The notes under the pieces were generated by a model. The model was not told where the DNA came from and did no database searches. It saw nothing but the letters and a program-made list of their open reading frames with translations. Positions 55,034 through 62,751 of a stretch of 64,000 bases of DNA are shown piece by piece. The position numbers and the translations under genes were made by a program. The DNA comes from Nonomuraea candida (GTDB taxonomy: Bacteria; Actinomycetota; Actinomycetes; Streptosporangiales; Streptosporangiaceae), in assembly GCF_000725485.1 (NCBI RefSeq), contig NZ_JOAG01000052.1, positions 1 through 64,000 of the forward strand, given 5' to 3'. Numbering within the stretch: position 1 is the first letter of the stretch; each line of letters opens with the position of its first letter.

Positions 55034-55104
55034 CGCGGGCTCGCGGCACCGACGCCCACAGCGGCGGGCTCCACGGCAGACAGGAACCCAAGGATCTCCG
55101 TCAT
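55030..55104 (-). CDS. 24-residue small ORF, coupled to the next gene
   Basis: ATG 55104 follows CAGGAGACGATC, an excellent RBS. The peptide begins MTEILGFLSAVEPAAVGVGA and ends before the TGA at 55030, which overlaps the GTG start of the 166-residue gene. It could be a leader peptide for translational coupling or a small functional peptide. Confidence 0.45.
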   Translation of the reverse strand: MTEILGFLSAVEPAAVGVGAASPR

Positions 55105-55193
55105 GATCGTCTCCTGGGTGGATGGTGCGTGATTGGACGTGTCCAGAATCGGTGCCGGAGAATGTCCGAATCAAGACAGAAGTCGTCCAGGTC

Positions 55194-55212
55194 CGGTGAG
55201 CCTGGCTCACCG
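55194..55212. promoter_or_regulatory. Palindrome CGGTGAGCC-T-GGCTCACCG
   Basis: Perfect 9-bp arms in the divergent region between the LysR gene (start 55229) and the small ORF (start 55104). It lies 17 bases before the LysR ATG and is a plausible autoregulatory site. Confidence 0.5.
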
Positions 55213-55228
55213 ATGAGGAGCGGGCGTC

Positions 55229-56143
55229 ATGGAACGCTATGAGATCGAAACGTTCCTGACGCTGGCCGAGGAACTGCACTTCCGGCGCACCGCCGAACGG
55301 CTGGGGCTCGCCCAAGGCCGCGTCAGCCAGATCATCAAGAAGCTGGAACGCCAGATCGGCGCTTCTCTCTTCGATCGCACCAGCCGCCGCGTCGCGCTCA
55401 CCCCGATCGGCCGGCAGCTCCACGACGGCCTGCTCCCCGCCCACCGGCAGATCCAGCGGGCGGTCGACCAGGCACGCACTCTCGCGCGCGGGTTCGCCGG
55501 CCCGATCCGGGTGGGTTTCTCGGCCTCCTGGTCGGGCGAGGCCGTCATCCAGGCCGCCGACCTCTTCCAGGGCCGCCACCCCGACGCTGAGGTGCACATC
55601 AGGGAAGTCCAGCTCAACGACCCCCTGGGCCCGATGCGCGCCGGCGAGATCGATCTGCAACTCACCGAGTTCCCCATCCGCGAGCCCGACATCGCCGTGG
55701 GAGCCGTGGTGTTCGCCGAGCCGCGCGGGCTCATGGTCCCCGCACGGCATCCGTTCGCCGAACGCCCCTCGGTATCGGTCGAGGACCTGGCCGGAGCCAC
55801 GCTGATCCCCATGGCGGGGGAGCGCATCCCGCAGTACTGGCTGGACGCCCTGTACCCGCGCCGCACCCCGTCCGGGCTCCCCATCCCGCACGGCCCTGGC
55901 GCGGCCTACTGGCAGGAGGCGGTCTCGCTGGTCGGCGCGGGCAAGGGCGTCTCGCCCGCGTCCCTCAGGGCCGCGCGGTATTACTCGCATCCGGGCGTCA
56001 TGATGATCCCCTTCGATGACGCGCCCCCGATCGAGTACGGACTGCTGTGGCCGGTCAGCCGCGAGACGGCTCGGGTCCGCGCGTTCGCCGAGCTCATCCG
56101 CCAGACCGCCGCGACGGTCCGCCCCGGCGAAACCTCCGGGTGA
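55229..56143 (+). CDS. LysR-family transcriptional regulator
   Basis: 304 residues. The winged HTH is at residues 3-60 (LTLAEELHFRRTAERLGLAQ, GRVSQIIKKLERQIGASLFD), followed by the LysR substrate domain (GPIRVGFSASWSGEAVIQAA, LIPMAGERIPQYWLDALYPR). It is typical of LysR activators of divergent small-metabolite genes. The target is probably the small ORF/unknown gene pair at 54533-55104. The effector is unknown. Confidence 0.9.
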   Translation: MERYEIETFLTLAEELHFRRTAERLGLAQGRVSQIIKKLERQIGASLFDRTSRRVALTPIGRQLHDGLLPAHRQIQRAVDQARTLARGFAGPIRVGFSASWSGEAVIQAADLFQGRHPDAEVHIREVQLNDPLGPMRAGEIDLQLTEFPIREPDIAVGAVVFAEPRGLMVPARHPFAERPSVSVEDLAGATLIPMAGERIPQYWLDALYPRRTPSGLPIPHGPGAAYWQEAVSLVGAGKGVSPASLRAARYYSHPGVMMIPFDDAPPIEYGLLWPVSRETARVRAFAELIRQTAATVRPGETSG

Positions 56144-56304
56144 GGCCCGGCGTGCCGACGCCGTGACGCCGGGTACGCCCGGCGCGGCCTGATCCGCCCG
56201 GTAGAGCGGGAGCCCGGGGAGCTTGCCGGAGGCAAGGCCACCCGGCCGGGAGAGGGAAGCCTCGCCGGCGGGCGGACTTCTCACCGGGACGCCGGGCTGG
56301 AAGG

Positions 56305-56877
56305 ATGAGTGCCGTGTCCGCCCTGGAACGGGTCTCGCGCCTGGCACGCGCCGCTGTCTTCGCCGCGGTGTGCGTCGTCATGTCGGCGGGCGGGCACGTC
56401 CTGGCCGGAGGCGCTCCGGTCGCGGTGCCGGCGTTGCTGATCGGCGTGCTGGGGAGCTTCGTCCTCGCCTTCGTGCTCAGCGGACGCGAGCGCGGCCCCG
56501 AGGCCGTCGTGGCGGCGACGGCGGCGGCTCAGCTCCTGCTGCATGAACTGTTCACCAGGAGCGCCGCCGGCACCGTGGCGTATGCCGAGCACGTGCACGC
56601 GGGCACGCCGGGCGCCGGCATGACCGTGGCTCATCTCGTGGTCGCGGTGCTGGGCGGATGGTGGCTGTATCGCGGGGAGAGCGCGTTCTGGCTGATGGTC
56701 CGGCTGTGGGGGACGGCTCCGCTGCCGAAGCCGCGGCGGCTGCTCGTCGGCGCGGTCGAGCCGTTCGCCGCACCGGTCCGGGTCGTGCTCGTGGCCGAGG
56801 CGAGGATGCGGCGCGGGCCCGAGCTCGTGCGGGCGATACGACGGCGCGGGCCGCCCGTGGCGTCGCCCGCTCACTGA
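56305..56877 (+). CDS. Integral membrane protein of unknown function
   Basis: 190 residues with four or five membrane segments: AAVFAAVCVVMSAGGHVLAG, APVAVPALLIGVLGSFVLAF, a segment around VVAATAAAQLLLHELFT, and VAHLVVAVLGGWWLYRGESA. His residues sit at segment ends (GGHV, LLHELF, EHVHAG), suggesting metal or haem handling, as in similar actinobacterial proteins linked to copper genes. The C terminus is basic and cytoplasmic. It precedes an ECF sigma gene and may belong to its regulon. Confidence 0.6.
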   Translation: MSAVSALERVSRLARAAVFAAVCVVMSAGGHVLAGGAPVAVPALLIGVLGSFVLAFVLSGRERGPEAVVAATAAAQLLLHELFTRSAAGTVAYAEHVHAGTPGAGMTVAHLVVAVLGGWWLYRGESAFWLMVRLWGTAPLPKPRRLLVGAVEPFAAPVRVVLVAEARMRRGPELVRAIRRRGPPVASPAH

Positions 56878-57280
56878 CGGCCGCCCCGCCTGTCCGCCTG
56901 GGCGGACCTTCCGCGGGCATCCAACGTGGCCAGGAAGGACATGCCGCTGTTGCGGCACTCGGTCCGACACGATGCACAGCCGGCATGACGGTGCCGGCTC
57001 GCCGCCCCTTGAGATGACAGCCGGAGTCATGCCCGCTGCTGGTCGTACGCACCGTCGAGCCCGCGCCGCTTCGCTCCGTGTTGCTGGAGCACTCGCTGAG
57101 CGGGCGCGCTCCACCGGCTGCCTGAACCCCCCTGCTTCTTCCCTTCGCCGGACGGATGCGCTCCGCCCGGTGGCCGTTGTACGCCCGAAACGGGAGCCCT
57201 TCATGCCGGACCCTGTCCCCGCGGCTCGGCCGCATCCCCCCGTTCCTCCTCCTCCGCAGACGCACCGGACGCGGGGAGCG
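56878..57280. other. Intergenic, one hairpin, no gene recognised
   Basis: AGCCGGCA (56978-56985) and TGCCGGCT (56992-56999) form an 8-bp hairpin about 100 bases after the membrane-protein stop. Frames in this stretch lack family features. The ECF sigma frame is open upstream to 56972, but the part before 57281 is Pro/Arg-rich and is not thought to be translated. Confidence 0.45.
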
Positions 57281-57853
57281 ATGGAGCCGAGTCCTGTTGT
57301 CACCGATGAACGCTCAGACGATGACCAGCGCCTGACCGCGCTCGCCCTGGCCGCCCGCGATGGCGCGCCGGCGGACGTCGCGGCCTTCACCGAGGCGGTG
57401 TACGGCGACGTACGCCGTTTCCTGGCCTACCTGACCGACGTGCAGTCGGCCGACGACCTGACCCAGGAGACGTTCGTCCGGGTCCTGGGCGGCCTGCCGC
57501 GCTTCGCCGGAAGATCGTCGGCCAGAGCCTGGGTGCTGTCCATCGCCCGCCGGGTGGTCGTCGATCGGTTCCGCGCCGCGAGGGCGCGGCCCGTGGTCGC
57601 GGACCTGGCCGACTGGCAGGCCGCCGTGGAGCGGTGCCAGCCCCACGACCTGCCCGGCTCGCAGGATGCGGTGGACCTGGCCGACCTGCTGGCCGAGGTG
57701 CCGCGGGAACGCCGCCGCGCCTTCGTGCTGACCCAGGTCGTGGGCCTGCAGTACGCCGAGGCCGCCGAGCTGCTCGGCTGCCCGGTGGGCACGGTGCGCT
57801 CCAGGGTGGCCCGGGCCCGGCATCAGCTGTCGGCGTCCTGGCTGGCCGCCTGA
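57281..57853 (+). CDS. ECF RNA polymerase sigma factor
   Basis: 190 residues from ATG 57281 (GGGGAG upstream; spacing short). Region 2 is at 30-95 (FTEAVYGDVRRFLAYLTDVQ, SADDLTQETFVRVLGGLPRF) and region 4 at 125-185 (VPRERRRAFVLTQVVGLQYA, EAAELLGCPVGTVRSRVARA). No anti-sigma gene is adjacent on the downstream side; the membrane protein at 56305 could act as one but lacks a zinc-anti-sigma motif. The basic-peptide operon begins 178 bases downstream, preceded by a GGGAACTT element. Confidence 0.85.
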   Translation: MEPSPVVTDERSDDDQRLTALALAARDGAPADVAAFTEAVYGDVRRFLAYLTDVQSADDLTQETFVRVLGGLPRFAGRSSARAWVLSIARRVVVDRFRAARARPVVADLADWQAAVERCQPHDLPGSQDAVDLADLLAEVPRERRRAFVLTQVVGLQYAEAAELLGCPVGTVRSRVARARHQLSASWLAA

Positions 57854-57936
57854 CCGTTGAGGCGGTGCATTCTGGGTGATGCCGGCCCGGCCTCCCGCCC
57901 GGCACCAAGCCCGGCAGGCGCGTGCGGGTGAGATCT

Positions 57937-57951
57937 CCGGGAACTTCCCGG
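57937..57951 (+). promoter_or_regulatory. CCGGGAA-C-TTCCCGG palindrome, possible ECF -35
   Basis: A 15-bp palindrome contains GGGAACTT, the usual ECF -35 core. GACTACT follows about 20 bases later as a possible -10. It lies 80 bases upstream of the peptide ORF and just behind the ECF sigma gene. Whether it is a promoter or a repressor site is undecided. Confidence 0.4.
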
Positions 57952-58030
57952 GCTCGGCAGCCGACTACTGGACTGTCCGCAACCCAGAACCGGAGGCCCT
58001 TGAGCCGCTTCCGGGAGAGGAGGATCGTTC

Positions 58031-58102
58031 ATGAGTAAGTCGCTCAAGATCGTGGTGCGGAGGAAGAAGACCCGTAGCCGCCTGCTCAACAACCACGGCT
58101 GA
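58031..58102 (+). CDS. 23-residue basic peptide, candidate RiPP precursor
   Basis: ATG 58031 has the very strong RBS GGGAGAGGAGG eight bases upstream. The peptide begins MSKSLKIVVRRKKTRSRLL and ends NNHG. It has seven Lys/Arg among its first seventeen residues, no Cys, and a C-terminal Asn-Asn-His-Gly that could bind a metal or be the modified core. It is followed by a perfect hairpin and then a SagB-type dehydrogenase, an MFS exporter and a siderophore-type importer. Such order is usual for a precursor peptide with its processing and transport genes. The alternative is a regulatory leader peptide, with the hairpin as an attenuator. Confidence 0.6.
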   Translation: MSKSLKIVVRRKKTRSRLLNNHG

Positions 58103-58125
58103 CGGTTCCGGTCAGTAGTCGAGAC

Positions 58126-58156
58126 GGTCGCCGCCGGGGAATGGCCGGCGGCGACC
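58126..58156 (+). terminator. Perfect 12-bp hairpin between peptide and SagB genes
   Basis: GGTCGCCGCCGG (58126-58137) and CCGGCGGCGACC (58145-58156) with a 7-base loop, 23 bases after the peptide stop and 33 before the SagB GTG. It may work as a partial terminator that raises precursor over enzyme levels, or as an attenuator. Confidence 0.7.
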
Positions 58157-58189
58157 GGTCGGGTCAGGTCGCCGTGGTGAGGAGCGCGC

Positions 58190-59374
58190 GTGACGCAGAC
58201 GGAGTTCCGACGGGCACAGACGTTGATGATCTACTGGCATGACGGGGAGCTGACGGCCGAGAACTACCTGGAGAGCCGTTCCACCGACGAGGAGACCGAC
58301 AACGCGGTCGCCGTGGACGCCCAGGCGGTGGCATTGCTGGAGCACTTCACCGACTGGTCGACCGCCGAGAAGGCAGCCGCCCGGCTCGGCGAGTACGACA
58401 CCGAGTCCGTGCTCGAAGCCGTCCGCGCGCTGGCCGGCGCGGGGCTGCTGATCGACCGGGCCGGCGCGGGGCGCGAGGAGCGGTTCCTGGAGGCATGGAG
58501 CGACTGGGGAGAGGAGGCCCGCTTCTTCCACTTCGGGACGCGCAACACCATCTACACCGGCGACAGCCTGGAACAACGCCGCAGCGACGCCCGCTGGGTG
58601 CGGGAGACCGGCGGGACGCCGCCGGCCATCTTCAAGTCCTATCCGGACGCGCCGCGCGTCTACCTGCCGCGCGCGTTCCTGCCGCTGACGGACTCGTTCG
58701 GGCAGGTGCTGACGCGGCGGCGGACCCATCGGGTCTTCACCGGCCGACCGGTGAGCCTGCCTCAGCTGTCCACGGCGTTGTTCTACACGTTCGCGCCGAT
58801 GCAGCTCTACGACGCCGGTGACCTCGGCACGCTGATGCTGCGCACCAGCCCGTGCGGAGGCGCCCGCCACGAGCTGGAGGGTTATGTCGCGGTGCTCGAC
58901 GTCCAGGACGTGCCGCCGGGCCTGTACCACTACAACGCCGAGGCGCACGCGCTGGAGCTCATCGACGCCGGGTTCGACCGCGAGCGGCTGCACCGGCTGA
59001 CGTACGAGTCGGAGATGTGCACGCCGTCGGCGTTCGTCTGCTTCGTGAGTGCGGTGTTCGAGCGCACGATGTACAAGTACCGGCACTCCCGGGCGCTGCG
59101 CGTGACGCTGCTGTCGGCCGGGCACCTGGGGCAGACCTTCGTGCTCACCTCGACCGCGGTCGGGCTGGGTGCCTGGCAGAGCGCCGCGTTCCGGGACGAG
59201 GAACTCGACGAGGCGCTCGGCCTGGACGGCTTCTCCGAAGGGGCGCTGTACATGTTCGGCGCCGGGCTGCCCGTGCTGGGCGAGACCGGGATGCCGGAGG
59301 GCATCACCCGGGCCGGGCTCACCGATCCGCGGCAGCTCGTCGCCCCGCATCCGGCCGGCTCGCGGACGCGATGA
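58190..59374 (+). CDS. SagB-type flavin dehydrogenase with N-terminal PqqD/RRE-like region
   Basis: 394 residues from GTG 58190 (GAGGAGC upstream). Residues 1-95 include ALLEHFTDWSTAEKAAARLG and ESVLEAVRALAGAGLLI, a small winged-helix pattern like the PqqD/RRE peptide-binding fold seen in many SagB proteins. Residues 165-385 are the FMN nitroreductase-fold dehydrogenase: VLTRRRTHRVFTGRPVSLPQ (FMN-binding Arg), RTSPCGGARHELEGYVAVLD, PGLYHYNAEAHALEL, and HLGQTFVLTSTAVGLGAWQS. SagB enzymes oxidise azolines to azoles when a YcaO partner is present; here no YcaO gene is seen. The stop overlaps the MFS start (ATGA). Confidence 0.9.
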   Translation: MTQTEFRRAQTLMIYWHDGELTAENYLESRSTDEETDNAVAVDAQAVALLEHFTDWSTAEKAAARLGEYDTESVLEAVRALAGAGLLIDRAGAGREERFLEAWSDWGEEARFFHFGTRNTIYTGDSLEQRRSDARWVRETGGTPPAIFKSYPDAPRVYLPRAFLPLTDSFGQVLTRRRTHRVFTGRPVSLPQLSTALFYTFAPMQLYDAGDLGTLMLRTSPCGGARHELEGYVAVLDVQDVPPGLYHYNAEAHALELIDAGFDRERLHRLTYESEMCTPSAFVCFVSAVFERTMYKYRHSRALRVTLLSAGHLGQTFVLTSTAVGLGAWQSAAFRDEELDEALGLDGFSEGALYMFGAGLPVLGETGMPEGITRAGLTDPRQLVAPHPAGSRTR

Positions 59375-60606
59375 GCGGCGCGGCCTCGGCGTACCGGCGG
59401 TTGTGGCGGCACCGATGGGTGCCGTCGCTGCTGCTGGTGGGCGTGTGCGCCCGGGTGCCGCTGCAGGCGTACACCTTCGCCGTGTTGCTGCTGACGGCCG
59501 AGCGGACCGGCTCCTACGCGGTGGCGGGCGTGGTGACCGCGGCGGGCGGCGTCGCCTACGCCGCCGGCGTGCCGGTGCACGGCCGGCTCGTGGACCGGTT
59601 CGGGCAGACCTGGTCACTGACGATCGCGACCGGCGTCAACGCCGCCGCGTTCACCGGCCTGCTGGTCACCGCCTACCGCGAACCCGCGACCGGCGCCCTG
59701 GCGGCGTGGTCGGCGGCGGTGGGGCTGTCGCTGCCGCCGGTGGCCGCCGCGGCGCGGGCGCTGTGGTCGCAGGTGATCGCCGACGAAGGGACCCGGCGGA
59801 CCGCGCTGGCGGTGGACGCCATGGTGCTCGACGTCGCGCTGATCGCCGGGCCGCTGCTGGTCTCCGCCGTGAGCGCGGTCGCCGGCCCGGGCTGGGCGGT
59901 GGGCGGCTGCGCGGTGATCCTGCTCGGCGGCACGTTGTGGTTCAGCTCGTTGCCCCCGTCGCGGTCCTGGACGCCGGCCCGCCGCGCGGGCGGGCTCGCC
60001 GGGCCGCTGCGGTCGATGGGCATCGTCGTGCTGCTGACCGTCACCGTGCTCGCCGGGGCGCTGCTGGGGATCCTGCGGGTCGCCTTCGTGGAGTTCGCCG
60101 GCAAGACCGCCGATCCGGCCGCCGGCGGGCTGGCGCTGGCGGCCTTCGGCGCCGGAAGCCTGATCGGCGGCCTGGTCTACGGGGCGCGGCCGTGGCGGCC
60201 CGACGCCTCGGTACGGATGCGGATCATCCTCGCCGGGTACGCCGGCGGCGTCGCGCTGCTCGCGGTGGCCCCGAACGTGCCGGTGCTGGTGACGCTGTCG
60301 GTGCCCGCCGGGTTCTTCCTCGCCCCCCTGGTCATCTGCACCTTCGAACTCACCGGCCGGTGCGCGCCCGAAGGCACCCTGACCGAGGCTTTCGCCTGGG
60401 GCATCACGGCCACCTTCGCCGGATCGGCGCTGGGCAACCTCGTCGCGGCGGCACTCGTGGACGCGGGCACCGGCACGACCCTCATGTTCGTGGCGGCCGC
60501 CGGCTTCGCCGCGCTCGCCGCCGTCATCGCCGCCCTCGGCACGAAGCTCCTCACCACCGAGCCGCCCTCGGCGGTCACCGATCAACCATCCGAGAGAGGC
60601 TCGTGA
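59371..60606 (+). CDS. MFS exporter
   Basis: 411 residues with about twelve membrane segments, opening WRHRWVPSLLLVGVCARVPL; HGRLVDRFGQ stands for motif A. The helical halves are separated by SLPPSRSWTPARRAGGL. The family resembles small-molecule and siderophore exporters of actinomycetes. The start overlaps the SagB stop, and the end overlaps the lipoprotein gene, so it is tightly coupled. It is the natural candidate to export the modified peptide or other product of this operon. Confidence 0.85.
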   Translation: MSGAASAYRRLWRHRWVPSLLLVGVCARVPLQAYTFAVLLLTAERTGSYAVAGVVTAAGGVAYAAGVPVHGRLVDRFGQTWSLTIATGVNAAAFTGLLVTAYREPATGALAAWSAAVGLSLPPVAAAARALWSQVIADEGTRRTALAVDAMVLDVALIAGPLLVSAVSAVAGPGWAVGGCAVILLGGTLWFSSLPPSRSWTPARRAGGLAGPLRSMGIVVLLTVTVLAGALLGILRVAFVEFAGKTADPAAGGLALAAFGAGSLIGGLVYGARPWRPDASVRMRIILAGYAGGVALLAVAPNVPVLVTLSVPAGFFLAPLVICTFELTGRCAPEGTLTEAFAWGITATFAGSALGNLVAAALVDAGTGTTLMFVAAAGFAALAAVIAALGTKLLTTEPPSAVTDQPSERGS

Positions 60607-61661
60607 TGCACCGGTTACTCGTGATCACTTCGATGGCGGCGGTGCTGCTGGCCGCCGGTTGCGCGAACGCCGCCCCGCCCCGCGTCCAGGAGAGCCCGTC
60701 ACCCGCCTTCACCCCGGTCACCGTCTCCGACTGCAACGGAGTCGAGTCCGTCATCAAGGCCCCGCCCCAGCGGGCGGTGGCGCTCACGCCGGCCGTGCTG
60801 GAACTGCTGCTCTGGCTCGGCCTCGGCGACCGGGTCGCGGCGCTGGGCATGGCGCCCCGCCCGGGCAGCCTGCCGCGGCAGTTCTCCGCGCAGGTCGCCG
60901 CCATGCCGTCGCTGTCCGGCACGTACACCGCGGGCAGCGGGTACAAGCCGGTGCCGCGCGAAGAACTCCTGTCGATCCGGCCGGACCTGGTGCTCGGGGG
61001 CTTCAGCAGCAACTTCGACGCCCCCGGCGCCATGTCCCAGAAGGAGCTGGCGGCCGGCGGCATCCCCTCCTACCTGGCCCTGTCCACCGCGTGCGAGTCG
61101 GCGCTGACCGGCCCGCAGACCGGCTTCGAGCTGGTGTGGCGGGACCTGGAGAACCTCGGCAAGATCTTCGGCGTGCCGGACCGCGCCCAGCGGGTCATCA
61201 CCGGGATGAAGCAGAAGATCGCCCCGGCGGAGACCAAGTCCGGCCGGCTCAAGGAGGCCGATCGGCCCACCGTGTTCCCCTTCGAGTACGACGAGGGCAC
61301 CGCGACCCCTTACGCGCCCGGCAACCAGCAGGTGATCAACGCGGTCATCGGCAAGGCCGGCGGGCGCAACCTCTTCGCCGACCAGAACAAGGCCTACACC
61401 AAGGTCGGCTGGGAGGAGGTGGTCGCCCGCGACCCGCAGGTCATCCTGATCATCATCTACGACAAGGGCAGCCCGGCCGCCAACGACGCCCGCTTCGCCG
61501 AAGCCGAGAAGTACCTGCTCGACAGCCCTGCCCTGTTCGGCGTCCGCGCGGTCGCCGAAAGGCGCTTCGCCCGCCTGATCTACGAGGCGGCCTCGGCCGG
61601 TGGCGTCCGCAACGCCGACGCCGTGGTCGACCTCGCCGCACAGCTCTCACCTGCCGGATGA
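60606..61661 (+). CDS. Iron-siderophore-type ABC binding lipoprotein (FecB/FepB-like)
   Basis: 351 residues from ATG 60606 (the TGATG overlap with the MFS stop; GTG 60603 is possible). A lipobox (LLAAGCAN, Cys about 18) follows the signal peptide. The class III binding-protein pattern is clear: RAVALTPAVLELLLWLGLGD, REELLSIRPDLVLGG, TVFPFEYDEGTATPYAPGNQ and VVARDPQVILIIIYDKGSPA. This family binds ferric siderophores, cobalamin or haem outside the membrane. It is followed by its FecCD permease and ATPase genes. Confidence 0.92.
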   Translation: MHRLLVITSMAAVLLAAGCANAAPPRVQESPSPAFTPVTVSDCNGVESVIKAPPQRAVALTPAVLELLLWLGLGDRVAALGMAPRPGSLPRQFSAQVAAMPSLSGTYTAGSGYKPVPREELLSIRPDLVLGGFSSNFDAPGAMSQKELAAGGIPSYLALSTACESALTGPQTGFELVWRDLENLGKIFGVPDRAQRVITGMKQKIAPAETKSGRLKEADRPTVFPFEYDEGTATPYAPGNQQVINAVIGKAGGRNLFADQNKAYTKVGWEEVVARDPQVILIIIYDKGSPAANDARFAEAEKYLLDSPALFGVRAVAERRFARLIYEAASAGGVRNADAVVDLAAQLSPAG

Positions 61662-62746
61662 CGACCGCGCAGCCCGGCCCGCGCACCGCGCCGGCCCGGC
61701 CGGATCCCGGCCGCCGCCGGATCGCCTGGGCGGCGTACGCCGTCCTGACCGGCCTGCTCATCACCGGTCTGGCCGCCTCGATCCTGCTCGGCACCGTCGA
61801 CGTGCCCGCGGGCACCGTGGCCCGCATCCTCGTCTGGCACCTGACCGGCCACGGAGACCCGGCCGCGTGGACCGTCAGCCAGGACACCGTGGTGTGGAAC
61901 CTGCGCCTGCCCCGGGCCCTGCTCGCCGCGCTGGTCGGCGCGGGCCTGGCCGTCTCCGGCACCGCCACCCAGGCGCTCGTGCGCAATCCGCTGGCCGACC
62001 CGTACGTCCTCGGCCTCACCTACGGCGCTGCCGTCGGCGCGGTGGCCGTCATCGTCACCGGATTCGCCCCGCTCGGCGGCGTCTCGACCGGCGTGGCCGC
62101 CTTCCTCGGCGCGCTGGCCGCCTTCGCCGTCGTCTACGTCCTGGCCCGTGCCGGAGGCACCCTCGCCCCGCTGCGGCTGATCCTGTCCGGCATGGCCGTC
62201 ACCTACGCCCTGTCGGGCGTCACGAGCTTCCTCGTGCTCCAGGCCGACGACCCCGGCACCACCCAGTCGGTGCTGTTCTGGCTCTTCGGCAGCCTCGCCG
62301 AGGCGAACTGGGCCGCGCTCGGACTGCCCGCCGCCGTCCTGGCCGCCACCATGATCGCCCTGCTCGCCCAGGCCAGACCCCTCAACACCCTGCTGCTCGG
62401 CGACGAGACCGCCGCCGGCCTCGGCATCTCCGCCGCGCGGCTGCGCCGCCACCTGTTCCTGCTCATCGCCCTGCTCACCGGCGTGATGGTCGCCCTCGCC
62501 GGCGGCATCGGCTTCATCGGCCTGATCATCCCGCACGCCGCCCGGCTGCTCGTCGGCAGCGACCACCGCCGCCTGCTGCCCGTGGCCACCCTCGCCGGCG
62601 CCGCCTTCCTCGTCCTGGTCGACATCGCCGCCCGCACCGCCCTGCACCCCCAGGAACTGCCGGTCGGAGTCGTGACCAGCGTCATCGGCGCCCCGCTGTT
62701 CCTCTGGCTCGTGCACGTCCGCGCCCGCGACACCACCGGACTGTGA
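61658..62746 (+). CDS. FecCD-family ABC permease
   Basis: 362 residues with nine or ten membrane segments. Family signatures are RLPRALLAALVGAGLAVSGT, ATQALVRNPLADPYVLGLTY, LILSGMAVTYALSGVTSFLV and FIGLIIPHAARLLVGSDHRR. The ATGA overlap joins it to the binding-protein gene. It forms a homodimeric channel for siderophore or cobalamin uptake. Confidence 0.95.
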   Translation: MTTAQPGPRTAPARPDPGRRRIAWAAYAVLTGLLITGLAASILLGTVDVPAGTVARILVWHLTGHGDPAAWTVSQDTVVWNLRLPRALLAALVGAGLAVSGTATQALVRNPLADPYVLGLTYGAAVGAVAVIVTGFAPLGGVSTGVAAFLGALAAFAVVYVLARAGGTLAPLRLILSGMAVTYALSGVTSFLVLQADDPGTTQSVLFWLFGSLAEANWAALGLPAAVLAATMIALLAQARPLNTLLLGDETAAGLGISAARLRRHLFLLIALLTGVMVALAGGIGFIGLIIPHAARLLVGSDHRRLLPVATLAGAAFLVLVDIAARTALHPQELPVGVVTSVIGAPLFLWLVHVRARDTTGL

Positions 62747-62751
62747 CCACC

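Noticed and set aside
58031..58102. Cysteine-type leader peptide (attenuator) interpretation of the 23-aa ORF
   Set aside because: The known actinobacterial leader family carries a Cys-containing end before sulfur genes; this ORF has no Cys and precedes a SagB/siderophore-uptake operon. A different kind of attenuator is not excluded.
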